From NCBI RefSeq assembly GCF_036669915.1, contig NC_089322.1:17911719-17975718 (forward strand): a stretch of 64,000 nucleotides of DNA. The letters are read 5' to 3'. Numbering within the stretch: the first letter of the stretch is position 1; each line of letters starts with the position of its first letter. Shown here piece after piece: positions 36,001-48,300 of the stretch. This DNA is from Pocillopora verrucosa. Taxonomy: Eukaryota; Cnidaria; Anthozoa; Scleractinia; Pocilloporidae. Both the position numbers and the translations under genes were made by a program. The notes below the pieces were generated by a model. The model was not told the DNA's origin. It made no database searches and was given only the letters and a program-made list of their open reading frames with translations.

Positions 36001-38463
36001 TCATATGTGACTTCGTAAACAACGACACTGTTGAATTAGTGTTACGACAGCTTTACCGACGAAACACAGCACCAACCATCAAGTGTTGGACGATTGTACG
36101 CTAACCACGCTTAAGAAGAGTCTTCATCCGCGAAAAATTGATTAAAAAGGGAAAATGATAACAATTAAGAAAAGATCTATTTTCCACATTCTTTTCCTGT
36201 CTAATTAGGGTCTTTAGCACTCTCTTCAAATATTGACACCGCGCTTTTCTCCGCATTATTTAAATTGGATTTTCTTTTCATCCAGGTCCTCTCATGCAAG
36301 CAGCCAACAGTGAACCTGATAGATGGCAGTAATTGCTCTCCAACCCTCAACTGTGATTTGATTTCATCCCCTGACTGTCTAAGAATGGCCGCTTTGCTAT
36401 CAAGCTACATCAAGTCGTATCCTGATCTCTTATTAGTGCTCCGTGCTATACACCGATGGTGTTGCGTGACAAGGTTGTCACGCAACGCAGCTGGCGCTGG
36501 AAACATTTCAGACTTGCTCTCTGCCCTTCTCTTAGCCCAATGCATACAGATTAAAAACTTTAATGAGGAGCACGTTTTGGCACACCAAATGCACGGTGGT
36601 GCAAGGGATGGTAAGCAGTACATGGAATTGGAAAATGTCATAGGATATCTGGAAGCTTACCAGAACGATTCCCAATTCCCTCAGGTAGAGCCTGACATCA
36701 CCCAAGTTGGCCAGCTTCTGGTGACCTTTTTTCAATCACACGACTCGTGTTTTGAAAGAGAGCTCCCGCAATCGCTCGCACGTCTTTTCGGTGCACGAAA
36801 GCTCTCAAAGCTTCTGGGGAAAGATCATTTAGTCCTTGTGAAAGAACAAATGCAACGCGCCTATCAGCTCCTGGCGTTATTTGGAGACGCACAGATCATG
36901 TTAACCATAAGTGGCTCCGAAGATTACAACGTAATTTTTCTTTCGCCACTTCTTTCCTCGTTCATAGCGGGCGTTGAGAAGAGTAAAGCTCAAGAAATAG
37001 CGCGGAAGACCGGAGCGAGGAGCGTCATCATTCGCCCCAATTTTCCACGGTCGTGTTCCTCAGCTGTACTTGAGGTGAAAGGAAGTGAGCCTGCGATACG
37101 AGCAGTGGAGAGAGAGCTGGAAGAGATGAGCACAATAGCATCACGCGACAGGATCTCTCTCATAAGTGGCTGTTTTGTAGAAGATGCAAGTCTGCTTTTG
37201 TTTGAAGGAAGTCGAAGTCAAAATGATCACGTTTCTCTGTCACCATACGATGGGCGTTGTCATCAGACACACGACCGATTGGTCCGGCATGTCGCCTTGC
37301 TAGAAAATGTCACGTACGATGGAATCTACGCATACCGCCGTTTTACAGAAAAATTCTTTCAACAACTGCGATTACTCGAGAGAGATTTCGATCCTCAGGT
37401 GCATGGTTGTCGTGAATTCGCTGTACACTTTGGACGAATCTACATGTTCAGTGTTCCGCATATCTTGCTCGAAGATAGCGAGTCCATCACTATTGCAATG
37501 CTGAGAACGAATAAACGGAAACCAAGTGCCTTAGACAGAAGGAACAGCCACAGTCAGGAAGAGTCAACTCCAGAAAGAGTCACTTTCGTTGACCAAGAAC
37601 AAGAACGCGCTCGGAGAAGGAAGAGGCGGGCAAAACGTAATGTGACATTTAGCGAAACCAAGAAGAAGCGGAAACGCGGAAATCCTTCGAGGAGCTCCCT
37701 GTTCACGGTTGTTCACTCGCCAGACAGAGTGGAGATTTTTCTTCACGAGACTGAATTCCGGCAAGATGGAAATCCCACTGAAAACTTCTCAGTGGACATT
37801 TTGGATGGAGGGGTAGAATTTTACGTCAGGTTCGACGAGAGACTCAACTTTGTTGAAGTAAAGCTTCCAAACCTACGCTGGTTTATGGTGGACGTCAAAA
37901 GACCTTACCAACGCCGACCAGATCATGGCGTCGCACAATATGGCGAACAGGCAGATGACAACTTCGTTTTAGACGGCTGGGAGACAGACGTTCGTTTCTT
38001 GTTGCAATCCCGTTATGCTTTGGCGCTGAGTGACATCCGGGATACCAAGTACGCTAAGTACCAGTGTATACTCGAACCCAGTACGGGTGAGCAGCCATTT
38101 ACTGTTCAGGAAGAGTTATGGAAAGATGTGCGACTAATTCGCCACTACAAGTCTAAAAAGTTCACATGCGCTTCACGTCAAGGTGGGTTCCTCTCTGGCC
38201 TGACAGCATACCTCAACGAGGTGACAGAATATTCCAGACCATTGGGGCCGGAGAAAGTCGGTGAATTCAGAGAAAAACACACTCGTTGGGAGGTGTCATT
38301 GGAGGCAAAGCTTCCAGAAGATTTAGCAGCCAAGGAAACTGTTAAAACGTTCTTAGAGGAAGTATGGAAGTTCGCATTTGCTTTATCCTCATTCGTATCG
38401 AAGGAAAATGAGGTTAATGTCGGCCAATTAAGAGGCCTCCACCTAGTGAACAATTTTTTATGA
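27080..38463 (+). CDS. helicase-RdRP-nucleotidyltransferase fusion, copy A
   Basis: Seven coding exons: 27080-30957, 31518-31695, 32073-32358, 32830-33080, 33681-33909, 34535-35889 and 36286-38463. The phases close to 2784 residues with no internal stop. Domains in order: (1) zinc domain, residues 17-125, C21-x2-C24 and C81-x2-C84, like the RIG-I C-terminal RNA-end-binding domain; (2) SF2 helicase of the Dicer/RIG-I group, about 185-715: PTGSGKT (K213), DEAH (316-319), SAS (349-351), a helical insert about 430-530, QTRGR (660-664); (3) cellular RdRP, about 840-1850, catalytic DLDGD at 1610-1614, with an acidic insert near 973-1008; (4) nucleotidyltransferase, GS at 1972-1973, DLD at 1984-1986, third Asp probably 2072, then the helical PAP-associated domain; (5) KH-like segment about 2265-2340; (6) basic run 2500-2526; (7) unassigned C-terminal region. 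Inferred role: unwinding, copying and tailing RNA for small-RNA amplification, perhaps in the nucleus. AATAAA is at 38976-38981. No RNase III or PAZ domain is present. Confidence 0.93.
33486..33520 (+). repeat. (CCCCCT)n tract in intron 4 of copy A
   Basis: About five units of ccccct, G-quadruplex-prone on the minus strand, inside an intron-embedded repeat. The open frame through it reads poly-proline but has no splice support. Copy B has a diverged C-rich run at about 48689-48712. Confidence 0.6.
34347..34440 (-). mobile_element. tRNA-derived SINE remnant in intron 5 of copy A
   Basis: On the minus strand this reads like a decayed tRNA: an A-box region (ggttagctcatgttgtagag), then a B-box-like ggtcgtgggtt. 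The anticodon stem no longer pairs and there is no intact acceptor stem, so it is not a functional tRNA. A T-run (34431-34440) flanks it. The matching position in copy B (about 50028-50040) lacks it. Confidence 0.65.
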
Positions 38464-40211
38464 GTAATGTTAGATTCGCTGAAATCTTTTTCACGTCAGA
38501 GAATATCATGATCACTTGATCCCAGCTCCAGTTGCTTAGATAAATGGCCTAGAACAAATCATTTTTTTTAAATTTCGATAGTCAATTGTTACATTTCTCG
38601 AAACTCAGTCGAAACGCGCTCTAAGTACGATTCTATAAGGATATAAGAGATTATAAACTGTGCTCAAATGTATGAAAATTAGTAGGCATGAAAGTGAACT
38701 CGCTCACCATCCCGAAATGAATCTTTTGTCTGGTCTGTGAATCAGTTATTATTATTAACTGAATGTCGCGCACGTTTTCTCAAGAGTGTAATTTTGAGCT
38801 TTTTTACGAGAGAATTCCTTACTAGGGAGATTTTTTTAACATCGTGTTTTTAACGACATTTAAAAGACATTTCATCAGAATCTTTCAGTTCAGTAGCTAA
38901 GGTAAAAGTACTGATTTAGATAAATGTTTCCAAACAGCCCTCTGAGTTTTGCTTAATTTTGCCCAATCCGGCAGAAATAAACACGAGGCTGCTGAAAACA
39001 ACCTATGCGTAAGCTAAAGGCGGCCATTTTCTAACGCTATAAAGTGAAATTCATGCGAGTGAGGACGAAAATAATGTTTTATAACAATTTTTGGCTGCTG
39101 GGTACAGTTTTTATTGTGTCATGCTTGTTTGAGGCATGTAGCCAACTCAATAAAGGAGCTTAACCTCGCGGTACATCTAGTACTCGATGCATTCTGTTTC
39201 TAGGCCGAAGTATTCTCGTAAACGAATTCACCAAGAGCACTGATAACTCACAAAATCTCAGTCCTTCGCAGTCACTCTTTGGGAGGTCACGCGATGCTTT
39301 CCCCGGCCAAGAGATGGTGCAATCTACCATCCGTCCTTTATCTTATGTTATAAAACTAAGATACTACGAGCGCCTGATTGGTCAAAAAAAACCATCGCTT
39401 ATTGCACCGGTAAATCTATAGAAAATTGAAATTTATGTAAGGTCATTTTATCTCATACTTGGGTTGTGGGGAGAACTCTTGAAAAGTTTGTAAGTTACTC
39501 GTCTCTGGCTTGTGATTTCCAAGCTTTTCTCCCAGCATCCTGTCTGGGTTATGCTGGGAATCCAGAAAGTGCGGTTTATCGGAGGAACAGGACGTAAAAA
39601 ATCAAATGAAAAAAAGAAAAAAATCAAATTAATGTTGAGGTTCACATTTTTCTCAGGTTACCTAAGAACTTCGAATAACCTTTCACTAAAGAAAATCTTG
39701 CTCTTCAATTTTCAACTTTTACACTCGTGGTTATTGAATTTTGATGCGCGATCCGGCTGGTAATGCAATTAAGAGTCTGTCCACGAGAGGACCGGGCAGG
39801 CGTGACACATGCTATTTCATCGATTTCTTTCAAACTTTCACAGTTTATGAGGGTCACTAAGTTATTCATTAATCCAAAGTAGTTCGGGCTCCCGGTTAAT
39901 CCTGGCGTTATTAGAGCCCCCGCATCAAATCGCTAGGGTAAAAGGCTAAAATTAGCTCGAAAAATGCACTTCCAACGAATCTCTCTCATACTAACAGAAT
40001 ACGATGGATTTTGATCTTATTAAATCCAATGGGTGTTTTAACCTTAACGAAATAATTCCTTAATTTGGGGAAAATTTAATATAACTTCTGTCAAATTAGA
40101 GCAGTCAATCGTTAACTGTGTCACGTAACTATTTCAAAGAAAGGAAAAAAATTAGGGTTTTTTGATTGAAATTTAATTGCATGCCGATCTCTTTTGCCAC
40201 TTAATGTAGAC
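38464..40211. other. 3' flank of copy A and duplication junction
   Basis: The first 1.2 kb is 3' UTR and flank shared with copy B (AATAAA 38976-38981). From about 39690 to 40211 the sequence has no counterpart that I see in the other unit, so this is the spacer at the duplication junction. No gene is visible. The strand of origin of the spacer is unclear. Confidence 0.6.
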
Positions 40212-40779
40212 AGACAGTATCTGCTACAAAAATAAATATATCTATGATCAATTAAGATTTCTGCTTCACACAAAGCTTCTTTTCCGTATGTTTGTGAGAG
40301 GCAATTAATTAAGAAATTAAATGCTCTGTATCTCTTAGTTTAGCACCTGTTCTTATCTATGTGGTCTGTAGAAATGAATCCCACCTTGGAAAAGTTCCTC
40401 TATATTTCCATCAGTCCTGTAAGCTTCGAATTGGGAATTAACATAACCTGAATAGAACAACGTTTTTTCTCAAACTTCCATGCAATTTTGAAGAAAAATT
40501 GAACCTAGTTTTTGTCGAACACATTTAAGAAAGTGGAAATTATAAAATCAGTGAATAATTTAGTAAATTTAGAGTTATCAATAAATGTGAAAAATCATGG
40601 TAACTTGAACAGTAGTCACCCGTCTGAGTTGTTATGGCATTCTAATGTTGTACATGAAATCACAGATTTTGAACATTTACCCATTTACCCGTATTGATAA
40701 GACAGGAGGTTGAATTTCATTTAAGGAAAATTTTTATTAAGCCCGTCTAAAAAGAATTTTGAATGATGAATTGTTGTGT

Positions 40780-41084
40780 GAGTCATGGAATTTATTGAAC
40801 GCCATGTATATGAGAACGGGTGATTGCGAGATTACGTGTTGCGTCACGCAATCACGCGCACAACCACCTCCGTGACGATAATTTGCATAATTTATCTTTC
40901 CGAGAAATAAAATAAGCTTTCGAATTCCCGGAAGCAAAAACAAGGTTTACAGCAAGTGATTTCTGTTGCTGAAACTGCAAATGTCGGCAACTTCGCACCT
41001 TTTTTAGCAAGTAAATTGTAACATGAAGATGGATTTGCGATCAAAGTAGTTCCTTTAAATCTTGAAAAGAAAGTTTTACCCAAG
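40780..41084 (+). promoter_or_regulatory. conserved promoter / 5' non-coding exon of RdRP copy B
   Basis: Counterpart of 24960-25240. The octamer ATTTGCAT is at 40881-40888, the GAS-type TTCCCGGAA at 40925-40933, and the donor caag|gtaagt at 41084/41085. The splice partner is the acceptor at 42318-42319. The conserved motifs inside otherwise drifting sequence suggest function, but the transcription start is unknown. Confidence 0.5.
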
Positions 41085-42326
41085 GTAAGTCATCTTATCG
41101 TGTGAAATATTATTGGTATCGAAACATGGACGCCATTAACACAGCAAGTAAATATGTTCGCTAGGATTTGGTTCAGAACGAGTTTGGTGAACATAAAAAG
41201 TATGAAGCCGAAGGTTAAAGTATTTCACTAGGCAATAAGTGCAATCTTCGATCGGCCGATGTTCTGCAGTTAGTTGCAATAATTTTAAATCACCAGCTCT
41301 AAATGCAAAGTGACAATGTTTTGATGGAAGAAATTTTTAAAATTGCATTCTAATACAAACTATGGTAGTTGATCATGAAATACTGCGTAGAGATGAAAAG
41401 AAGACATGTAGCAGTTATATTTTTGGATCGGAGAATAACTTCCCATTCGAAATCTTCATGATGGTTTTCATGAAAAAGCGCCTCAACGCGAATCCGATCT
41501 CATATAACGTTATATTTATTTGAGATCAAAATTGTAATTCAGAACGATACGGACAGTGTAGTAACAAAAGAATAATCGCTCACATCTATCGAATATATCG
41601 CAATCAGGTTCAATACTGAAGCCGGTTACGTTCGTTGCTCAATCATGATACGAAATTTGGTCTGACGCCAACGTGGAGCTTCGTCAGTACCAGTCGCTTT
41701 CACATAGGATTTTTTTCTCTTCTTGACAGAATGGTACTCTACTTGACAGAATGGTAGGACAGTCTTGCACCCGATGATTTCCCCAAGGGATGCCAATGTA
41801 CCTTCATAACCAAATACCTCAAATTGCCTACAGTTGTTGAATCGTGTCAAATGCTAATTCACAACAATCGTGTAGAATGAAATAACTGCAGAAAAAGCGA
41901 ATATCTGAGACCCAAGACACCTGAATACCCAAATTCCCCGGCCAGGCCTGCAAAATGGTGGCAGGAAATAATAAACATACGATTATAAACTATACAGAGA
42001 ATTTATTCCAAAATGTAAATAAAAACCCTTCACATGGTTATGTAATAAAGTTAAATCAAGTAAGATATTGTTACAGCATAGAGAATGAGGGCAAAAAAAT
42101 GGGGGCAGTTGCATCGCCGGGAGTACATGAAATCGTTAGTGAACGTGTGCTATTTATGACTGTCAGTGCCCTGTTATTAAGAGATGCATTGAACTTAACC
42201 TCAAGCGCTTGATTATCTTTGATATTTTCAGCTTTCCTCTACAGTTTGCGGAAGACAGTGGAGGGGGGGGGGGGGCGTGAGGGGTGTTCCGCAATGCTAA
42301 TATTTCTATTTCTTGGCAGATCTTTA

Positions 42327-45300
42327 ATGGCTTACGTAGCACAGGGATGGTCCCTCATGAATCGAGTGGGCAAAGTTACTCTACATTGTAAAAAATGCAA
42401 CGCAGTACTGGCCACGAGGGAAACTGTGATGCTGGCTAAAGTACCCCCCTCCAGTACCCATTTGGCCGTCCGGGAGGGGATGGAAGAACAAGTAGAAGCA
42501 AAACTTAGTAAGTTTGACAATGAAAAGGGCGGGAAAAGCACACGGTACTGCCCTTACATTTTTCGTTGCCGAGAGTGTGACAAACATGTTGCAAACTTAA
42601 CAAAGGTAGCAGGGAAACTGCTAATTTGTTTTAAAATAGAAAATATAGATATTTTTCATAATGGAAAAAAGATAACGGCAAATAAACTGTCAGAAGTGCG
42701 CAAGGAGTTGGAAGAAGAGTGTGGAATTGAAGTTGTCAACGTTACGACGCATGCGCAAGAGACAGGAAGAATACATCAGTCCCGTGGGGATAGCAAATCC
42801 ATGGTTTATTGTGACACAAGTGGGTTGAATCATACATCGCGCAAAATCGATTCCTTAACGCGTCTAGTCCCGCGAGATTATCAGCGGGAGTTGTTCCTTT
42901 CTGCCATGCGCGGTAATACGCTGGTATATCTTCCCACGGGCTCAGGAAAGACCCTGATTGCAGCCATGGTGATGAGTTGCATGAAGAAGTTGAATCCAAG
43001 CAAAGTTGTGGTATTCCTTGTCGACCGAGTACCGTTAGCGTACCAACAAAGTGAGAAGATCAAGTCACAGTTGACAGGTTTGACGGTTGAGACGTTGGTC
43101 GGTGAAATGGAGTCGCCTCAAAATGGGGGTATTCATAAAAGATTAGCTGATAACAAGGTTGATGTGTTAATCTTAACACACCAGATTTTTCTAAATTTTT
43201 TAGCCGCGGAGGACAACCCGCCTGTTCGCCTGTCCGATGTTTCTGTCCTGGTTTTGGATGAGGCTCACCACTGCAGCGGGCACCACCCGTACAACAAGAT
43301 TATGGAGTACTACAAAACAACACCAAACCGGTTTAAACCTGTTGTGCTCGGTTTATCAGCCTCGCCGGCCGGAGAGCTTGAAGTCGAAAAAACCAGTGAG
43401 AAGCTAAAAAAGCTCCTTGAGAACTTGGATTGTAAAATCGCGATGCCCATTGAGTCGGATTTGTTGTTACATGTGAATATCCCAAACGTGATTTATGAAA
43501 CATCTGACTGCAAGAACACTGAACAAGTTATTCTCCAGCTATGTACTGAAGATCACATCGAACATCTGATAAAGAGCCACCTCAAAGATGTACCAGATCG
43601 TCAACGTTTTGAGTTTCCCGTCTTCTCATCGAATTTTAGAGGTGCGCTGAGAAAGCTTATTGATAGTTACCATAGTAACAAGAAATGCTTTAAAGCGCTG
43701 ACCGTTGCTGAGCATGCAATGCACTTGCTCAGTGTTGTTGAGTTTTGCGAAGTTCTCGGTAACCAGTATGCCGTTGAAAGTCTCAAAGAATGTGTACACC
43801 GCATTGTTTACGCTAAGTCACCGAAAGATTGTGCTTTGAAGAAGCTAATTGGAAGTCAACCTACTTTTCAAGCACTCGTTTATTTGGCTGACCAAGCAGG
43901 CAGGGATGACCACGCACGTGCAGTTGTCATGTCGGACAGGTACAAAATTCTTGAGAAGCACATAAAGCAGTTCCTATGCCAAGCTCAGGAAGACCCAACT
44001 TCTAGAGGCATCGTCTTTGTGAGCTTGCGCAAAACGACCTTCAAACTTTGCGAGCAGATCAGAAAGATCGCGGATGTCGCCAAAACATTAAATCCTTACC
44101 CTTTTGTCGGCCACGGACAAGGAAGCTATGATGGAATGAGGTGGAAAGACGAGCAAGAAAAGCTGTTGAAAGAGTTTAAGAAAGGAATATGCAAGCTTCT
44201 GATTTGCACGAGTGTTTTGGAGGAAGGACTGGACGTCCCCGAATGCAACCTGGTCGTTCGCTTTGAGGGTGCAGCAACACTTCGGGCGATGGTTCAGACC
44301 CGCGGGCGCGCGTCCCGTAGGCGTGACAGCAAGTTTGTCGTCATTTGCAATGAAAAACAAGAAAGAGATGCCAGAGATCTGTGTCTCAAGGAACAGAACA
44401 TGGAAGAAGCTATCAGATGTTTGATGGATGGACCGAGGTGCCAATCACAAGCAGATGAATTTGGATGCGAAGTAACAAAACCAAAGCTCTTCCTCCCCAG
44501 CACAAAGGATAATGGTGTGAATACTTCTCTAGTCATACGCCACAGCCCTCGTATATCTGTCATGGTGCACAATATGGTTGGTCAAGAATCTCGCGTGATA
44601 GATTTTCTGAACGACACCTTTGACGTGATATCTTCAAAGCCAATCCAGTCCACTTCATCGCTCGTTGATGCACCTAAAAAGAAAACTACATTACAAGATA
44701 TAGCGTTTGAACTCGAACCAAGCTATAATAAAGAAGCCAAGGAGTTTCGCTCAAAGGAAGAGTTTACATGTCACGTGACAGAAGCGTGGTGCACGTGCCT
44801 CACTGACCGTGACGAGGAACCACTTCCAGTTTGGCTTCAGGCCCCGCCATTAGAAAAACGCCGCAGATCTAACGAGCCATTTCATTGGTTGAAAGGAAAT
44901 TCCTTGTGCTTGGGTACTTTTGTGAGTCGATGCCATTTTCAGTGTGAGTGGCCTCTGGAGACCTCACTAAAGAATATTAAGATTCATTTTGATCACAGCT
45001 TTAAAATGCTCACCTTGCATTCCTCCAGGCAATCTTCCATCGTTCCTGGTCAAGGTGCTGTTGCTGGAGGTCCATACAAAATAGAATTTCGCTACGACGA
45101 GATTGAAGATTTCATAATCGTGGATTCTGATAGTAATGCAGGAATCATCAAAATTTTTCTGACGGCGAGACACCCTCCACGGCTGTATCGCCAACTGGAG
45201 GACGAACAAAATTTTTTCCACCTCGCTCAAATAGATGAACAAGACGATGAAGATGATTCAGTCGTCTCGTCAAATGAAGATGACTCGGAAACCGAAGGCC

Positions 45301-48300
45301 TCTCGACCGACGAAGAATATGCGGATGTAATAACTGCCGATTTTCATGACGTCTCCCCAGATGTCTCACGTAATCTCGCAGATAAAAGAATCTGGGAAAG
45401 GGTGTCAGATTTCCACAATGGTGAAAATGCCGTAAGCCAGTGCTTTACCTATTGTGTTACAATACCATTTAATGAACTTGTCCAGTTGAGACGCTTGTTG
45501 ACCACAGTCGAGAAAAGATTCCACAAAAGTGCATTTTACTGCCGAGTGAAGGAGAGCTATGGGAAATTACCAGAGGTAAACATTCCCAATAGATTGCCAT
45601 TTGACGTTAAGTATGCCGCTGGAAGTGCCCTCAGTTTTCATCCTTTGGTTCGCGGAAGAGTGCCATCTGGTAAATTTGGTAGACTTTTGCTTGGAAAGTC
45701 TCCCGATATAGCTATTGCCGCTTTGGAAAAATTGAGTAAAGTGTTGGAAAAAGACAAGTTTTGTGACCCAGGCAGCACTCTGGAGTCGTTACTGAAACAA
45801 AACAACCCATCGACCTCCGGAATGTTTAACAGGTTGGTTCCAGGCCATTGCGCTTTGATAAAGCGCGCGGTCATCACCCCAACGAGGCTGCTCTTCTATC
45901 CACCGGAAGTCATGGTGAAGAATCGCGTGCTCAGAAATTATGATACAAACGACTTCCTTTGTGTCAGTATTCGTGACGAAGACCTGTCAAAAATGTCTGC
46001 AGTCAGAGGGAACATCGACGATCTATTAGATGGAATGAAACTCAAACTAGATGAAGGAATTGAGATAGCTGGTCAGCGGTTTCAGTTCTTGGGTTCCTCG
46101 AACAGTCAGCTTCGTAACCATAGTTGTTGGTTTGTAGGGCTCAGTTCTCTACCGGACGACATTCGTCGCTGGATGGGAAAATTCACCAATATTAAGTGAG
46201 TGAGCACTATTCCTTTATTCAATTTCAATTTCTGTTTTGTTTCACATCACTCGGTGATTGGTCAAGTAAAACTGTTCAACCCTTTCCGCCATTGAGGTGC
46301 AAAACTCAAATTGGTCGTGACTCTGCTATTCGCATCTTTCCCCGTTTCACGCAGTTTACTCGTTCATTTATTTTCTATTCCCTTTAGCCTCATGTGATAT
46401 TTTCCTCTGTTCTAATTGGCCTTATGAACATTAACATTTTTTATATTGGCTTTCCAATAGGTGTGTTGCCTCATACATGGCTCGTATGGGCCAGTGCTTT
46501 TCCACCTCCTTAGACGCTGTGGGGTTTGCGACCAGTGAGGATACCTATTATGACGAAGAAGATGACGTTGAAACAGCTGACCGAGAATACTGCTTCTCTG
46601 ACGGAGTCGGAAAGATATCCGAAGAGCTGGCCGCAGAGGTATAGCAAATATTTGTTTAACTTGGGAAAAAGGGAAGATTTTCTCCCCTGAATACCTGAAT
46701 ACGAGCCCGCTGAAACACAAAGTAGTACTGTGGTGTAAGCCTCTTCACGTGAGGTGCATTGGAATTACCATTTGCGACTTCTCCCTCTTTGAATAATCGT
46801 TTTTACGTTCTCATTTTAGGCGTCTACGTGTATTTAATTTCAGTTCTTATCTCCTCCTTGTACTAATTTTAGGTTTATGACAGTCAGTCCTTCGAAAAGC
46901 GCTGTAATACACTGTACGTGTTTTAGAAATTTAAAGAGTTGCTAATATGTTACGAAATCTTTATTTGGCAAAAGGAGCTTTCAACCTCTATGCCTAAAGA
47001 AACACATTCTATTTCAGGTTGTCCGAAAAATTGGTAAAGCATTCAAACCATCCGCATTTCAAGTTCGTTTCGCCGGCTACAAAGGTGTCCTTACGCTAGA
47101 TCCCAGACTTCCAGGGAAACAGGCCATCTTTCGTAGAAGCATGTTCAAGTTTGATAGCTTTCACCGCAGACTGGAAGTATTGCAAACGTCTCGTCCTCAG
47201 GTCGTTTTCCTCAATCATCAGGTCATCATGCTTCTATCTAACCTAGGAGTCCCGGATGAAGTCTTTATCAAATTGCAAAACGACATGCTGGACAAACTGT
47301 CAGGTGAGAGGATGAAGTCAAGAAATTCGAATCACAAAACTTCCGACCTAGATAGGATGATCACTTCATCTTGTTTCGACTCATTACATGGAAACATGGT
47401 AAAAGGTTGCCTTTAGAGTTTGAGAACGTTGTAGCTGATAAAATATGGAGACGTGCGACGTTTACACCTTTTTTAACGTTTTGTTTTGTCTCTGTACTGG
47501 CTTAAACCACCTCATAACCATGCATTTAAATACATGCTACTGGGCAGTACATGTGATAGTTATGCTGTATAGATGTTCGCTAATTTTGGTGGAAGCTTTT
47601 TAAACTCTGCATTTTCATTCCGTGAAAATTGTCTATATCATAACAAAACCGTTCCAGTCAACCGCTGTTGCCGACTAAGTTAGAATTGGCAAACAATAGA
47701 GTTAGCGTCCAGGTATTATAATATCTCATATTACTCCTGTCTTTTGTTCAAAGGGATGCTTGTGAATGAACGTGATGCTATTCAGCTATTGGGAAGTGGA
47801 GCCAAAATGGGCGTGTCCTATCACAATATTTCTAATGCAGGGATACCACTGACAACGGAACCATTCTTTAAATCGCTGCTGGTCGCCATGTACCGAAATC
47901 ATATGCACGAACTACTCGCTCGAGCCCGCATTCGTTTGCCACCAGCGGAAGCACGCTTGATGATGGGTGTAATGGACGAGTTAAGTGTATTGAAACCTGG
48001 TCAAGTGAGTCTTTTTGATTATTTTTTTTAAAGTTTTACTTTTCTCTATTTCTAACTCTGAGCCTGGTATGGAGGATTCTGCCCCAATATAATCCAACGA
48101 TAACAGCTGTTTTTTAATGGCTCAAATTTAACCCCTTTGCGGCAGATTTACACAATGAAAAAATCATATTTTACGATCGAACTTCTCGCGAATATTTCGA
48201 CCAATTTCTGAACAGCTAAAATACTTCGGGGCTACACTGTCTGGAAGGTCAATATTATGCTGATGTGAATATGAAAGCGATCTTCGCAACTATGAACACT

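Larger units (their letters stand above)
24503..39690 (+). repeat. segmental duplication, unit 1
   Basis: Left copy of a head-to-tail duplication. Similarity to unit 2 begins at agacagtatctgc (24502 here, 40212 there) and fades after the caggacgtaaa(a/g)aa block near 39600-39690 (55195-55250 there). It includes the promoter, 5' exon, all coding exons and about 1.2 kb of 3' flank. The offset between units is about 15.7 kb at the left and 15.6 kb at the right because introns carry different insertions. Confidence 0.9.

Noticed and set aside
27080-38463. Viral origin of the RdRP
   Set aside because: The DLDGD motif and surrounding segments belong to the cellular double-psi beta-barrel RdRP family, not to the palm-type viral polymerases with GDD, and the gene has introns.
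42219-42326. Upstream in-frame ATG as the start of copy B
   Set aside because: The 36 extra residues translate intron and the poly-G tract, the acceptor lies at 42318-42319, and copy A has no equivalent.
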